Made by a program: the position numbers and the translations under genes | Shown: in pieces, positions 18,732-26,695 of the stretch | Layout: each line of letters opens with the position of its first letter | Numbering within the stretch: position 1 is the stretch's first letter | From: an uncultured Bacteroidota bacterium | GTDB lineage: Bacteria > Bacteroidota > Bacteroidia > 2-12-FULL-35-15 | Length of the DNA: 34,462 nt | Assembly: GCA_903870175.1 (NCBI GenBank) | Contig: CAIQBY010000339.1 | Coordinates: forward strand, 1-34,462 | Direction of reading: 5' to 3' | Notes under the pieces: model-generated | What the model saw: the letters and a program-made list of their open reading frames with translations, nothing else | Database searches by the model: none | What the model was told of the DNA's origin: nothing

Positions 18732-20066
18732 CTAAATTAGTCCTCTTGCCTTAAGCTCCAGATACTTATTAATAGTGTTAACCGAAAGTTTTTGCGGTGA
18801 TGTAAGAATGCTTTGTATGCCATACTTCTCGAGCTCCTTTACAATTAACTTTTTTTCGTAAGCAAACTTCTCTGCTATAGTTTTATTATAAACTTCTTCG
18901 GTAGTAGTTGCCGGAGTATCAAGGAAGGTGCGGAGTTCGGTGTTTTCGAAGAAGATGACAACAAGTAAATGATCTTTCGCTATGCGACGCAGATATTTTA
19001 TTTGTCGCTGCAAGCCTGATAAACTCTCGAAGTTGGTATAAAGCAACAACAGACTCCGTTGATTTACTTTTGTTTTGATGCTGGCATATAAGTGTTCGAA
19101 ATTACTTTCGAGATAACCTGTTTTTTGATTGTAAAGCAATTCAAGAATCTTGTGCAACTGTGCATTTCTTCTATCGGCAGGCAATATGGATTGCACACGG
19201 TTACTAAAACTTATAATCCCGGCTTTGTCTTGTTTCAGCAATGCGATATTTGAAATAACAAGTGATGAGTTGATGGCATAGTCAAGAAGACTCAATCCTT
19301 CAAAGGGCATCCGCATTATTCTTCCCATATCAATAACAGAATAAACCTGCTGCGATTTCTCGTCCTGATATTGATTAATCATCAGTTTATTCTTTCGTGC
19401 TGTGGCTTTCCAGTTGATGGTACGATAATCATCACCTGCCACATATTCCTTTATCTGTTCGAATTCGGCATTGTTACCGCGTCTTCGTATCTTCTTAATA
19501 CCTGCATCGGTGAGTTGATTGGAGATGGCAAGCAGTTCATATTTCCGCATTTGCATGAACGACGGATAAACAGGAACTGTCATATCCTGCGAAAAACAAT
19601 AACGGCGCTGAACAAAGCCAATAGGACTTTTCACAAATACATTTACTGCGCCAAAGTTATATTCGCCACGCTTTACAGGGCGAACATCATATTCTATAAT
19701 CTTACTCTTTCCTGAATCTACATTCAGCTTGAATTCCTTATCGCGTATCTGAAACTGAAAAGGCAATTCGTCAATCACCATAATTCTTGCAGGGAATAAA
19801 TAACGATTCTCGAGTACTATCTGCACTGGATTATCATCTCCGTTGGATAATTTATCAAGTGTATCTCGCCTTGCGAAGAAGCCGTTTTTATTAGCAAACA
19901 GAATAACTGCATCAACTACAACTAACGCAATAATAAAGATTAATGCATAATTGGCAATTGGATAAATGGCAGGGAAGAAGAAACCGAAAACCAATAAAAC
20001 TACTTCAGCCGCTATAACATAGTATAGCAGATTTACAAAGTATATTGATTTGATAAATGATTTCAT
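18732..20066 (-). CDS. DUF58 domain protein, partner of the MoxR ATPase
   Basis: 444 residues. Two N-terminal TM segments (about 8-55) precede a beta domain (about 70-180). The DUF58 core shows RRRGNNAEFEQIKEYVAGDDYRTINWKATARKNKLM (about 195-230), then a VWA-like region (VIDMGRIM; LLLLYTNFESL). The in-frame ATG at 20084 lies inside the inverted repeat 20078-20206, so the ATG at 20066 is the better start. Together with moxR (20217-21194) it forms a conserved MoxR-DUF58 chaperone-like module, often tied to envelope maturation or methanol-dehydrogenase-type assembly. The substrate here is unknown. Confidence 0.88.
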   Translation of the reverse strand: MKSFIKSIYFVNLLYYVIAAEVVLLVFGFFFPAIYPIANYALIFIIALVVVDAVILFANKNGFFARRDTLDKLSNGDDNPVQIVLENRYLFPARIMVIDELPFQFQIRDKEFKLNVDSGKSKIIEYDVRPVKRGEYNFGAVNVFVKSPIGFVQRRYCFSQDMTVPVYPSFMQMRKYELLAISNQLTDAGIKKIRRRGNNAEFEQIKEYVAGDDYRTINWKATARKNKLMINQYQDEKSQQVYSVIDMGRIMRMPFEGLSLLDYAINSSLVISNIALLKQDKAGIISFSNRVQSILPADRRNAQLHKILELLYNQKTGYLESNFEHLYASIKTKVNQRSLLLLYTNFESLSGLQRQIKYLRRIAKDHLLVVIFFENTELRTFLDTPATTTEEVYNKTIAEKFAYEKKLIVKELEKYGIQSILTSPQKLSVNTINKYLELKARGLI

Positions 20067-20077
20067 TTTAGTTTTAG

Positions 20078-20206
20078 ACCACACCCCCAGCCCCTCTCCT
20101 TGAAGGAAGGAGAGGGGTGACGAAGTGTGAAGTACTATGTTTTATTATGTTTTTCATCTAATGCCCCCTCTCTTTTTTTCAAGGAGAGGGGATAAAGGGG
20201 TGTGGT
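20078..20206. repeat. Inverted-repeat element between moxR and the DUF58 gene
   Basis: Outer arms ACCACACCCC (from 20078) and GGGGTGTGGT (to 20206) are near-perfect inverses, each followed inward by CCCCTCTCCTTGAA-type sequence. An internal hairpin, CCCCTCTCCTT-GAAGGA-AGGAGAGGGG, lies at about 20091-20117. CCCCTCTCC/GGAGAGGGG palindromes are familiar intergenic repeats of Bacteroidota. It separates two genes expected to be co-transcribed and could form a strong RNA structure. Confidence 0.7.
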
Positions 20207-20216
20207 ATTGTTTCTT

Positions 20217-21194
20217 TTACCTCGGCACTTCAATCTTTTCAATAATCTGTTTGATGATATCATTAGACGTGATGCCTTCCATTTCCTTTTCAGGAGTAAG
20301 CATCACGCGGTGTTTGAGTACCGGAGTGGCTACAAACTTTATATCATCAGGCGTAACAAAATCACGGCCGCGCATGGCAGCAATCGCTTTGGAACTGGTA
20401 AGTATAGACAAAGATGCGCGAGGCGAAGCACCAAGATACAATGAAGAATTATTACGTGTTTGATTTACAATCTTGGCGATGTAGGAAATAAGATTGGCAT
20501 CAATATGCACCATACTTACCTTCTCGCGATATTCCTTTACCTGTGCAGCATTCATCACGCTGTCAACTGTATTTATATCAACAGTATTTTTGCGGGCATG
20601 GTACTCGAAGATGATTTTTGTTTCGTCTTCGAGTGATGGATAATCAACTTCAATCTTAAAAAGAAATCTATCGAGTTGCGCTTCGGGTAGGCGATACGTG
20701 CCTTCCTGTTCAATTGGATTTTGTGTAGCGAGAACAATAAATGGCGCAGTAAGCGGATACGTTTTGCCATCCACTGTTATCTGCCGTTCTTCCATTGCTT
20801 CAAACAGGGCGCTCTGTGTCTTTGCAGGGGCGCGGTTTATCTCGTCTATCAATATTATATTGGAGAATAACGGACCGGGTTTGAATTCGAAATCAGCAGT
20901 TTTTAAATTATAAATACTGGTACCTATTATATCCGAAGGCATTAAATCGGGTGTGAACTGAATACGCGAGAAACCAACAGACATAGTACGTGCAAGCAAT
21001 TTGGCAGTTAGTGTTTTTGCAACACCGGGTACGCCTTCTATCAATACATGACCGTCGGCAAGTATGGCTGCTATCAGTAGTTCTATCATATCGTTTTGCC
21101 CGACAATGATTTTGTTTACTTCGTGCTTTATATTGCCTACTGCGAGTTGTAAGCCGGAGAGGTCGACGCGGTTTTGAAATATCTGTTCTTCCAT
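20217..21194 (-). CDS. MoxR-family AAA+ ATPase
   Basis: 325 residues. Walker A GVPGVAKT (54-61), Walker B IILIDEINR (Asp117, Glu118), sensor segment FIVLATQNPIEQEGTYRLPEAQLDRF, and a C-terminal lid with LGASPRAS. This is the MoxR clade typical of operons with DUF58 and VWA proteins, where the ATPase acts as a chaperone for assembly or metal insertion. It is upstream of the DUF58 gene on the same strand, with a promoter box at 21234-21241. Confidence 0.93.
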   Translation of the reverse strand: MEEQIFQNRVDLSGLQLAVGNIKHEVNKIIVGQNDMIELLIAAILADGHVLIEGVPGVAKTLTAKLLARTMSVGFSRIQFTPDLMPSDIIGTSIYNLKTADFEFKPGPLFSNIILIDEINRAPAKTQSALFEAMEERQITVDGKTYPLTAPFIVLATQNPIEQEGTYRLPEAQLDRFLFKIEVDYPSLEDETKIIFEYHARKNTVDINTVDSVMNAAQVKEYREKVSMVHIDANLISYIAKIVNQTRNNSSLYLGASPRASLSILTSSKAIAAMRGRDFVTPDDIKFVATPVLKHRVMLTPEKEMEGITSNDIIKQIIEKIEVPR

Positions 21195-21233
21195 AAGGTA
21201 TATTGTTGTATTGTTTTACTTTTTTATTGTTTT

Positions 21234-21241
21234 CAAAAGTA
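21234..21241 (-). promoter_or_regulatory. -7 box of the moxR-DUF58 operon
   Basis: TACTTTTG on the minus strand, 39 nt before the moxR ATG. Confidence 0.5.
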
Positions 21242-21304
21242 CATATTTAATGTTAACAAGCAAGATTGGGTTAGAATGCAGATATATTTTTTAAGATTCA
21301 GCTA

Positions 21305-21368
21305 CTACATATTTGTTCCTTTTGTGAATCTATGTGATTCCTCATTCTAACTTTGTATAAAAAAAATG
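21305..21368 (+). repeat. Degenerate half copy of the 533-689 MITE-like element
   Basis: Aligns with 630-690: ATATTTGTTCC, then TGTGAATCTATGTGA (TGTGGTTCTCTGTGA in the intact copy), then TTCCTCATTCTAACTTTGTATAA (CTCCTCCTTTTAACTCTGTGTAA). Only the right half is recognisable. Confidence 0.5.
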
Positions 21369-21410
21369 CATTTTAATTTTTTATATTTTTATTTCTCTTT
21401 ATTTCCTCAC

Positions 21411-21455
21411 GTCGCCCCTGTTTTTCCTCACGTTATTTATTTGGGCATCTTCGCT
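21411..21455 (-). repeat. CAGGGG terminal block, minus-strand copy
   Basis: Read on the minus strand it gives AAATAACGTGAGGAAAAACAGGGGCGAC, preceded by GATGCCCAAATA, matching the block at 698-770. It points away from copy B of the long element. Confidence 0.65.
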
Positions 21456-21480
21456 TTTATCAATCAAATTAATACTTCGG

Positions 21481-21502
21481 AGAAAAGCAGGGGCTGCATC
21501 AT
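21481..21502 (+). repeat. CAGGGG core at the left border of copy B
   Basis: AGAAAAGCAGGGGCTGCATC, then A. Together with the core at 22327-22346 it forms a direct-repeat frame around the 21-bp array and the non-coding body. Confidence 0.55.
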
Positions 21503-21578
21503 TTTTATTAGGGAAATAGTATTACGTATTTTCTAACATCAGAAATATAGTGTTTGCATAAGCTATACTTTTCTTCAA

Positions 21579-21830
21579 ATGGGTAATAATAGTGTAATGT
21601 CCTATAATAGTATTCATGCGTATCATAGTTATAGTGTTGCGTACTATAGTTATGTTATTCCGTACCATAGTTATGTTATTCCGTATAATAGTTATGTTGT
21701 TCCGCATCATAGTTATATTGTTCCGTATCATAGTTATAGTGTTCGGTACTATAGTTATTGTGTCCGGTATCATAGTTATGTTATTCCGCATCATAGTTAT
21801 AGTGTTCGGTATCATAGTTATGTTGTTCAG
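21579..21830 (+). repeat. 21-bp tandem repeat array of copy B
   Basis: Ten units in strict 21-bp register start at 21621, 21642, 21663, 21684, 21705, 21726, 21747, 21768, 21789 and 21810, with two degenerate units before them (21579, 21600). The invariant part of each unit is ATAGTTAT at unit positions 5-12 (one unit has ATAGTTAT with a following T, others G or A). The first four bases and the last nine (mostly TTRTTCCG or AGTGTTCGG) vary between units. Because 21 is a multiple of three, several frames stay open on both strands; these are artefacts and not genes. Confidence 0.9.
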
Positions 21831-22346
21831 CACTCTTTTATGTTTTGGATGCGTGAGTGCATGATAAACAAACACTTGCGATGATACAATTCATAAAAAA
21901 TTACTTATTCGGATTGTTTTAAGTTGCATTTTCAGGTCAAAATGTTTAAATAAACAGTAAAATGCCGGGAATTAAAATCAATAACCGGAACTGAAAAAGG
22001 ATAAAAATTTTACAATTTTAAAACAAAACCGATTTGAGTATGATAATTATTTTCTAATGTTTTCAGTTGAAAAAACGAATTATTAGGTTGTCGGTTAATA
22101 CCCCGAGGCTCTGCCTCGGAATTAAAAAAATCCTTTAACTGATACCTCGAGGCTCTGCCTCGGGGTAATTCATTAAAAAGCAAAAATTTAATAACGGTCA
22201 TACACCGTAAAATTGACTTTGAAAACAAATTTTGGAAAGAAGGTACCTTTTAAATTTATGGCACTAAAAAATAACCTCTTGGCAACGCCACAAAATAAAC
22301 CAACGCAGCCAAATAAATAGTATGATGAAAAACAGGGGCGACATCA
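21831..22346 (+). repeat. Long non-coding dispersed element, copy B body and terminal block
   Basis: This is the collinear relative of 43-463. Matching segments include ACTCTTTTATGTTTT, AAACACTTGCGATG, ATTACTTATTCGG, TCAAAATGTTTAAATAAACAGTAAAA, AAAACCGATTTGAGTATGATAATTATTTTCT (longer motifs quoted in part), and TTGAAAACAAATTTTGGA. It ends in the block CTTGGCAACG to AACAGGGGCGACATCA at 22279-22346. A palindromic insert at 22099-22167 interrupts it. No shared ORF is conserved with copy A, so the element is probably RNA- or DNA-structural. Confidence 0.7.
22099..22167. repeat. Nested palindromic insert (CGAGGCTCTGCCTCG type)
   Basis: Two hairpins with CGAGGC-TCT-GCCTCG (22104-22118 and 22148-22162) sit inside an outer 10-bp inverted repeat, TACCCCGAGG (22099-22108) with CCTCGGGGTA (22158-22167). 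Copy A of the surrounding element lacks it, which supports a separate insertion event. GC-rich palindromes of this kind are widespread small dispersed repeats. Confidence 0.75.
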
Positions 22347-22389
22347 CCTGCAATTAATACCAAAATAAAACAAGAAATTAATTACGGGG

Positions 22390-23691
22390 TTATAAAACTT
22401 CAGCTACCGTAAACGTACTTCCACCAACAAATACCAAATCATCTTTACCGGCATTTCGGGTGGCAGCAGCAAGTGCAGCAGGTACTGTAGTATATGTTTC
22501 GCCTTTCAGATTAAAGGCAGCAGCTTGTTTCGCAAGTTCATTTTCATCCAGCGCACGAGGTATCGTAGCTTTTGAAAAATAATAAATAGCATCCTTAGGC
22601 AGCAAACCAAGTATGGTGGTAATATCTTTATCATTCACCATCCCTATCACAAAGTGCAGTTGTTTGTGCTGAGTTGTTTTTATCTGTGCAAGCACTTCTT
22701 TTATTCCTGCTTCATTATGTCCGGTGTCTGCTATCACCAGCGGCTGTTGCCCAAGTATCTGCCATCTGCCAAGCAATCCTGTTTTGGCTACCACATTTTT
22801 TATTCCGTTACGCACGCTGGTTTCCGTGATGTAAAAATCTTTTTTTCTTAATTCTTCCACAGCAGCAATTACAGTTGGAATATTTTTCTGCTGATAAAAA
22901 CCAAGCAGTTCACTCTCCACTTCAGTCAATAGAACAGTGCTTTTCCGGTAAATGTCCATTGATAACAAAAGGCGATCTGTATTTTTATAGTTAAGATTTT
23001 TTACTCTGTAATATTCATCGGCAAAAATCAGCAATGCGTTTTTCTCGATGCATTTATTATTAAAAACATGTTTTGTCTCTTCCTGCTTTTCGCCCACCAC
23101 CATAGGGATTCCCTGTTTTATGATACCTGCTTTTTCGGTCGCTATAGCTTCCAGCGTGTTGCCGAGCAAAGCAGTATGATCAAAACTTATATTGGTAATG
23201 ATTGATAATTCCGGAGTGATAACGTTAGTCGAATCAAGCCTTCCGCCGAGTCCTGTCTCGATAATGGCAATGTCCACCTGCTCTTTGGCAAAATAATCGA
23301 ACGCCATACCTACCGTCATTTCAAAAAAAGAAAGCTCCAGTTTATTATCTACGGCAGGCACGATATGCTGCTCCACAAAGGAGGTTACAGCTACTTCGGA
23401 AATCATTACACCGTTTATTTTTATTCTTTCTCTGAAATCTTTAAGATGAGGAGACGTATACAATCCTGTTTTATATCCTGCACATTGAAGTACAGAAGCG
23501 AGGAAATGCGAGGTCGACCCTTTGCCATTGGTCCCTGCAATATGTATTGATTTAAAATTCCGTTCGGGATTGTCGAGCAGTTCGCAAAGTGCAATCGTAT
23601 TATCCAGATTGGCTTTGTATGCAGCACTGCCTATGCGCTGAAACATAGGCAATCGGGCATACATATAGTCAAGGGTTTGCTGATAGTTCAT
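22390..23691 (-). CDS. folC: Bifunctional folylpolyglutamate synthase / dihydrofolate synthase
   Basis: 433 residues, normal FolC length. It adds Glu to dihydropteroate and extends the polyglutamate tail of folates in the cytosol. The ATP loop GTNGKGST (53-60) is followed by YTSPHLKDFRERI, then the Mur-ligase-type TGLGGRLDSTNV and SFDHTALLG segments, and a C-terminal domain with ADTGHNEAG. It is last in the minus-strand TonB/ExbB/ExbD cluster, 45 nt after the TonB-like gene, and may be co-transcribed. Confidence 0.95.
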   Translation of the reverse strand: MNYQQTLDYMYARLPMFQRIGSAAYKANLDNTIALCELLDNPERNFKSIHIAGTNGKGSTSHFLASVLQCAGYKTGLYTSPHLKDFRERIKINGVMISEVAVTSFVEQHIVPAVDNKLELSFFEMTVGMAFDYFAKEQVDIAIIETGLGGRLDSTNVITPELSIITNISFDHTALLGNTLEAIATEKAGIIKQGIPMVVGEKQEETKHVFNNKCIEKNALLIFADEYYRVKNLNYKNTDRLLLSMDIYRKSTVLLTEVESELLGFYQQKNIPTVIAAVEELRKKDFYITETSVRNGIKNVVAKTGLLGRWQILGQQPLVIADTGHNEAGIKEVLAQIKTTQHKQLHFVIGMVNDKDITTILGLLPKDAIYYFSKATIPRALDENELAKQAAAFNLKGETYTTVPAALAAATRNAGKDDLVFVGGSTFTVAEVL

Positions 23692-23736
23692 ATATGAACT
23701 GTGAAGGAGATATTATGTAAGGGATTAATAAAAAAA

Positions 23737-24546
23737 TTATTCAAGTGTGAATACGAAAGTGTAAGTACCTCTCTGTTCCTTTATTCCATCAGCGCTGGCA
23801 TTGAATTTTACTTCGTAAGCCGCCTGAGTTGCTTTCGCAAATAATTTAGAACTGGTAGTGGTGGAGCCGCGCTGTCCCGGTGTTGCTTTTATAACTTTAC
23901 CGTTTTCATCAACAATAATTTCAACTACTACTATTCCTTCTTCCTCGTTGTCGGTCATACGTGCAGGCTTTTTCAGAAGTTGTCTTCCTCTCAAATCGTA
24001 TCCGCCTTTTCCGTTATATCCAGGAGTTCCTTTTCCATGTCCGGTATCGCTTCCTGGTCCTACTCCTTGTTTGGTACCGGTTCCATCACCTCCTGTATCT
24101 CCACCACCTCCTCCTTTGCCAACACGATTCTTTCTACTATGGAGTGCTGCCAAAGCAGCGTTTAATTCGGCACTCGGCTGTTCTTCTTTCACTACCGGCG
24201 TTTCCGACTTGTTTTCTTTTTTATTCTTTAGATTCTTTTTTATTGCAACAGCATTTTCCTTTTCATCAGTTACAATGTTTTCTGCACTGTTATTGCTTTT
24301 CTGAGATTTCACTTTGTTTTCAGAAGTAGCAATATCTTTATCATGCTGCCCGCTGCCTCCTGCATCTTTTCTGCCCAATCCTTCCATGCCAAGTCCTATT
24401 TCAATTTCTGGCACAGGCTTAATTTCAAAGGGCGGAATAGGAGTAATAAATACCATATAAATGAATAATAAAAACAAAAGTACATGGAACAATATGGTAA
24501 GACCCATTGCCATATATCTATTCTTATTTTCTGCTGAAGCGTCCAT
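23737..24546 (-). CDS. TonB-like energy transducer with glycine-rich linker
   Basis: 269 residues. One N-terminal TM segment (about 14-36, MGLTILFHVLLFLLFIYMVF) is followed by a Pro-rich PIPPFEIKPVPEIEIGLG stretch. Then come a charged Lys/Glu/Asn linker, a Gly-rich tract (about 143-182, KGGGGGDTGGDGTG then TKQG), and a C-terminal TonB-like domain (about 185-269, ARMTDNEEEGIVVVEIIVDENGKVIKATP). It spans the periplasm from an inner-membrane anchor. Its gene follows exbD by 2 nt, so it is probably the partner of this ExbB-ExbD motor. Linker length and Gly content differ from the TonB at 25913. Confidence 0.83.
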   Translation of the reverse strand: MDASAENKNRYMAMGLTILFHVLLFLLFIYMVFITPIPPFEIKPVPEIEIGLGMEGLGRKDAGGSGQHDKDIATSENKVKSQKSNNSAENIVTDEKENAVAIKKNLKNKKENKSETPVVKEEQPSAELNAALAALHSRKNRVGKGGGGGDTGGDGTGTKQGVGPGSDTGHGKGTPGYNGKGGYDLRGRQLLKKPARMTDNEEEGIVVVEIIVDENGKVIKATPGQRGSTTTSSKLFAKATQAAYEVKFNASADGIKEQRGTYTFVFTLE

Positions 24547-24548
24547 TT

Positions 24549-24950
24549 TTACTTGTTTGTAGCTTTTGTTGCCAGCACCATTTTCACTCCAAGGCTGTAT
24601 CCTATCTGCATCACATCAGCCAAATCCTGTATGGATAAAGTATTGTCCATTTTTATAATAACAGTAGGAGATTGTGTTCGGGCAAGTTCTATTTTCAATG
24701 CGTTTTCCAAATCCGTAAAAGCAATCGGTGTTTTATTAACCATGTATTTATGGTTGGCATCCACTTCAATTGTTACCTGTTGTTTGGCAAGCTGTTCAGC
24801 TGTTTTCGAACTTGGTAAGGTAAGTTTCAATACCGAAGGATTGGCAAGCGTAGAAATAATAAGGAAGAAGAGCAATAAGAAAAACATGATGTCGTTCAGT
24901 GATTCTGTGCTTACTTCAGCGCCTTCTCTATGTCGTCTTTTAAGTTTCAT
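24549..24950 (-). CDS. exbD: ExbD/TolR biopolymer transport protein
   Basis: 133 residues. One TM helix (about 20-37) follows the cytosolic start RRHREGAEVSTESLNDIMFFLLLFFLI (quoted in part), with the conserved Asp in LNDIMF that carries protons. The periplasmic domain ends in QIGYSLGVKMVLATK. It works with ExbB to power TonB. Confidence 0.92.
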   Translation of the reverse strand: MKLKRRHREGAEVSTESLNDIMFFLLLFFLIISTLANPSVLKLTLPSSKTAEQLAKQQVTIEVDANHKYMVNKTPIAFTDLENALKIELARTQSPTVIIKMDNTLSIQDLADVMQIGYSLGVKMVLATKATNK

Positions 24951-24973
24951 TTTTAATGTTTATTAAATTAAAA

Positions 24974-25702
24974 CTATTTACCGGGCTCCTGCAGCATGTC
25001 CATAAATTCGACAGAAGAAGTTTCCATTTTGTTAATGGTTTTATCAAGCATCGCATTTAAAATATAATATCCGATGAATGCCAATAACCCAACAACAAGG
25101 CCTGATGCCGACGTAATCATTTTTTGATATAAACCTGTCGAAATTACTCCTATACTTATATTATCTGTTAATGATATGTCATAAAATATTTTTATAACCC
25201 CGGCTATCGTACCTATGAATCCAAATATCGGACCGATTCTGCCTATCAAACTAAGCACCGAAAGATTTTTTTCCAGCCTGTTTATTTCCAGTTTCCCCAC
25301 ACTTTCCATCGCTTCTTCAATTTCTTTTAACGGTTTTCCTATTCTTGTTATCCCTTTCTCCACCATGCGTGCAGCGGGTGCAGTAGTATTTTTGCACAAT
25401 GCTTTGGCGGCATCCATATTTCCGTTATGAACATAATCTTTTATATGATTCATAAAGTTGTTATCCAGTTTCGATGCTTTCCTGATAGTGATAAAACGCT
25501 CAAAGAAGAAATATATTGTGAGTACAGATAAAATTCCCATCGGAATCATTATCGGGCCTCCCTTGATTATTAAATCCAACAGCGACAGCGAAGCTTGTTT
25601 TGGAACTACCATCGGCGTAGGAATGGCGGATACAGAATGTTTAGCGGTATCTGACACCGCGGCTGCACCACTTACAATTTGCAATAAAACGGAATTGAGC
25701 AT
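24974..25702 (-). CDS. exbB: ExbB/TolQ/MotA-type proton channel protein
   Basis: 242 residues with three TM segments: about 50-70 (MIPMGILSVLTIYFFFERF), about 150-175 (LSLIGRIGPIFGFIGTIAG) and about 190-220 (SASGLVVGLLAFIGYYIL). The RIGPIFGFIGTIAGVI signature of the family is present. An N-terminal extension of about 30 residues (Ala/Ser-rich) precedes the core. First gene of the exbB-exbD-tonB-like set, with a 210-bp gap to the TonB gene upstream. Confidence 0.92.
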   Translation of the reverse strand: MLNSVLLQIVSGAAAVSDTAKHSVSAIPTPMVVPKQASLSLLDLIIKGGPIMIPMGILSVLTIYFFFERFITIRKASKLDNNFMNHIKDYVHNGNMDAAKALCKNTTAPAARMVEKGITRIGKPLKEIEEAMESVGKLEINRLEKNLSVLSLIGRIGPIFGFIGTIAGVIKIFYDISLTDNISIGVISTGLYQKMITSASGLVVGLLAFIGYYILNAMLDKTINKMETSSVEFMDMLQEPGK

Positions 25703-25847
25703 ATTTATTTTTTTAGATTGTTTTAATTTAACTGATGAATTCTATTTATTCACGAAGCTAAATTACTTGTATGCTTAAGGCAAATAATTTTAAAATGCTT
25801 TACTTATAAACACTCCATTGTTTATATGAAATGTTAAATTCAAAATA

Positions 25848-25897
25848 CCGATATCCAAATTCTAAAAATAAGTTGCACTTTAGAATTTGGATATTGG
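25848..25897. repeat. Long perfect hairpin between tonB and exbB
   Basis: A 16-bp perfect stem, ATATCCAAATTCTAAA (25851-25866) with TTTAGAATTTGGATAT (25879-25894), and a 12-nt loop, extendable outward by CC/GG pairs and a G-T wobble. A further degenerate TTTGGAATTTC follows. It may be a terminator or processing site after tonB, or a small dispersed repeat. Confidence 0.6.
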
Positions 25898-25912
25898 GAT
25901 TTGGAATTTCTA

Positions 25913-26695
25913 TTACTGCAACTTAAATTTCACCGGAATATTATATTGCACACGCACCGGAACACCATTGTTTTTGCCGGGTTTCCATTTCGGCATCGAT
26001 TTCACTACACGTATTGCTTCCTCTGTGCATCCATCCGGCACACCTCTTAATATTTGTACATCGCCTATCTCGCCGTTCTTCTCTACCACAAACGACAGGT
26101 ACACTGTTCCCTGTGTTCTCAATTCTACGGCCAATGTGGGATACCTTAATTTATGGGTTAGGTAGCCTGATAAATCACCGTTAAAATCAGGCATTTCAGA
26201 AGCCCACTTAAGTGGTTCACTAGGCCCGGTTCCAGCAGTTGTATTTATTAAAGGAAGAATCTCTGTTGGCGGCACACTGTCTTTTCCTTTCACATCACCG
26301 TCTTTTTTTATGTTAAGAGTTTCATTTGGTTTCAATGAAGTCTCCACCTTTTTATCCGAAGCTTCAACAGTTGTAATATCGGTTTTAGGTTTTGGCAATT
26401 CCTTTGTTTTTAAAGGTTCTATCGGTTTTAGTTTCTCCGGAGGAGTAACAGTAAACTCGGTAGAAAAAATAGAGTCGAGCTTTTGAAGAGGGGCCAATTT
26501 TATTTTAGGTAAATTTTTGTTGCTTAATGCAACACCTATTAAAACCAGTAAACTGAAAAAGAGAGTTGACAGAAGAAGTGATTTACTCACATTTTCATGA
26601 TACGATTTGCGGATAACATAAGCTCCATAAGCTTTGTTCCTGTGTTCGAAAACCAGTTCGTTAAAGTTTTCGATTGATTGATTTTGATTTTTCAT
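25913..26695 (-). CDS. tonB: TonB energy transducer
   Basis: 260 residues. The N-terminus FNELVFEHRNKAYGAYVIRK is the characteristic Bacteroidota TonB start. It is followed by a TM helix (about 38-57, LLLSTLFFSLLVLIGVAL), a Pro/Lys-rich periplasmic linker (about 85-145), and a C-terminal TonB domain (about 165-260, LRYPTLAVELRTQGTVYLSFVVEKNGEIG, quoted in part, then ILRGVPDGCTEEAIRVVKSMPKW). It transmits proton-motive force to outer-membrane receptors. It lies directly upstream of exbB-exbD, so the cluster carries two TonB-like proteins for one motor. Confidence 0.92.
   Translation of the reverse strand: MKNQNQSIENFNELVFEHRNKAYGAYVIRKSYHENVSKSLLLSTLFFSLLVLIGVALSNKNLPKIKLAPLQKLDSIFSTEFTVTPPEKLKPIEPLKTKELPKPKTDITTVEASDKKVETSLKPNETLNIKKDGDVKGKDSVPPTEILPLINTTAGTGPSEPLKWASEMPDFNGDLSGYLTHKLRYPTLAVELRTQGTVYLSFVVEKNGEIGDVQILRGVPDGCTEEAIRVVKSMPKWKPGKNNGVPVRVQYNIPVKFKLQ

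Noticed and set aside
21579-21830. CRISPR array
   Set aside because: Units are contiguous 21-bp repeats without unique spacers, and there are no cas genes.
21522-21884. Overlapping repeat-rich ORFs on both strands (heptads such as YHSYVIP or NNITMIR)
   Set aside because: They arise because the 21-bp repeat is a multiple of three and contains no stop in several frames. None has a promoter and copy A does not encode them.
22010-22228. 72-aa minus-strand ORF
   Set aside because: It runs through the palindromic insert 22099-22167 and is not conserved in copy A.
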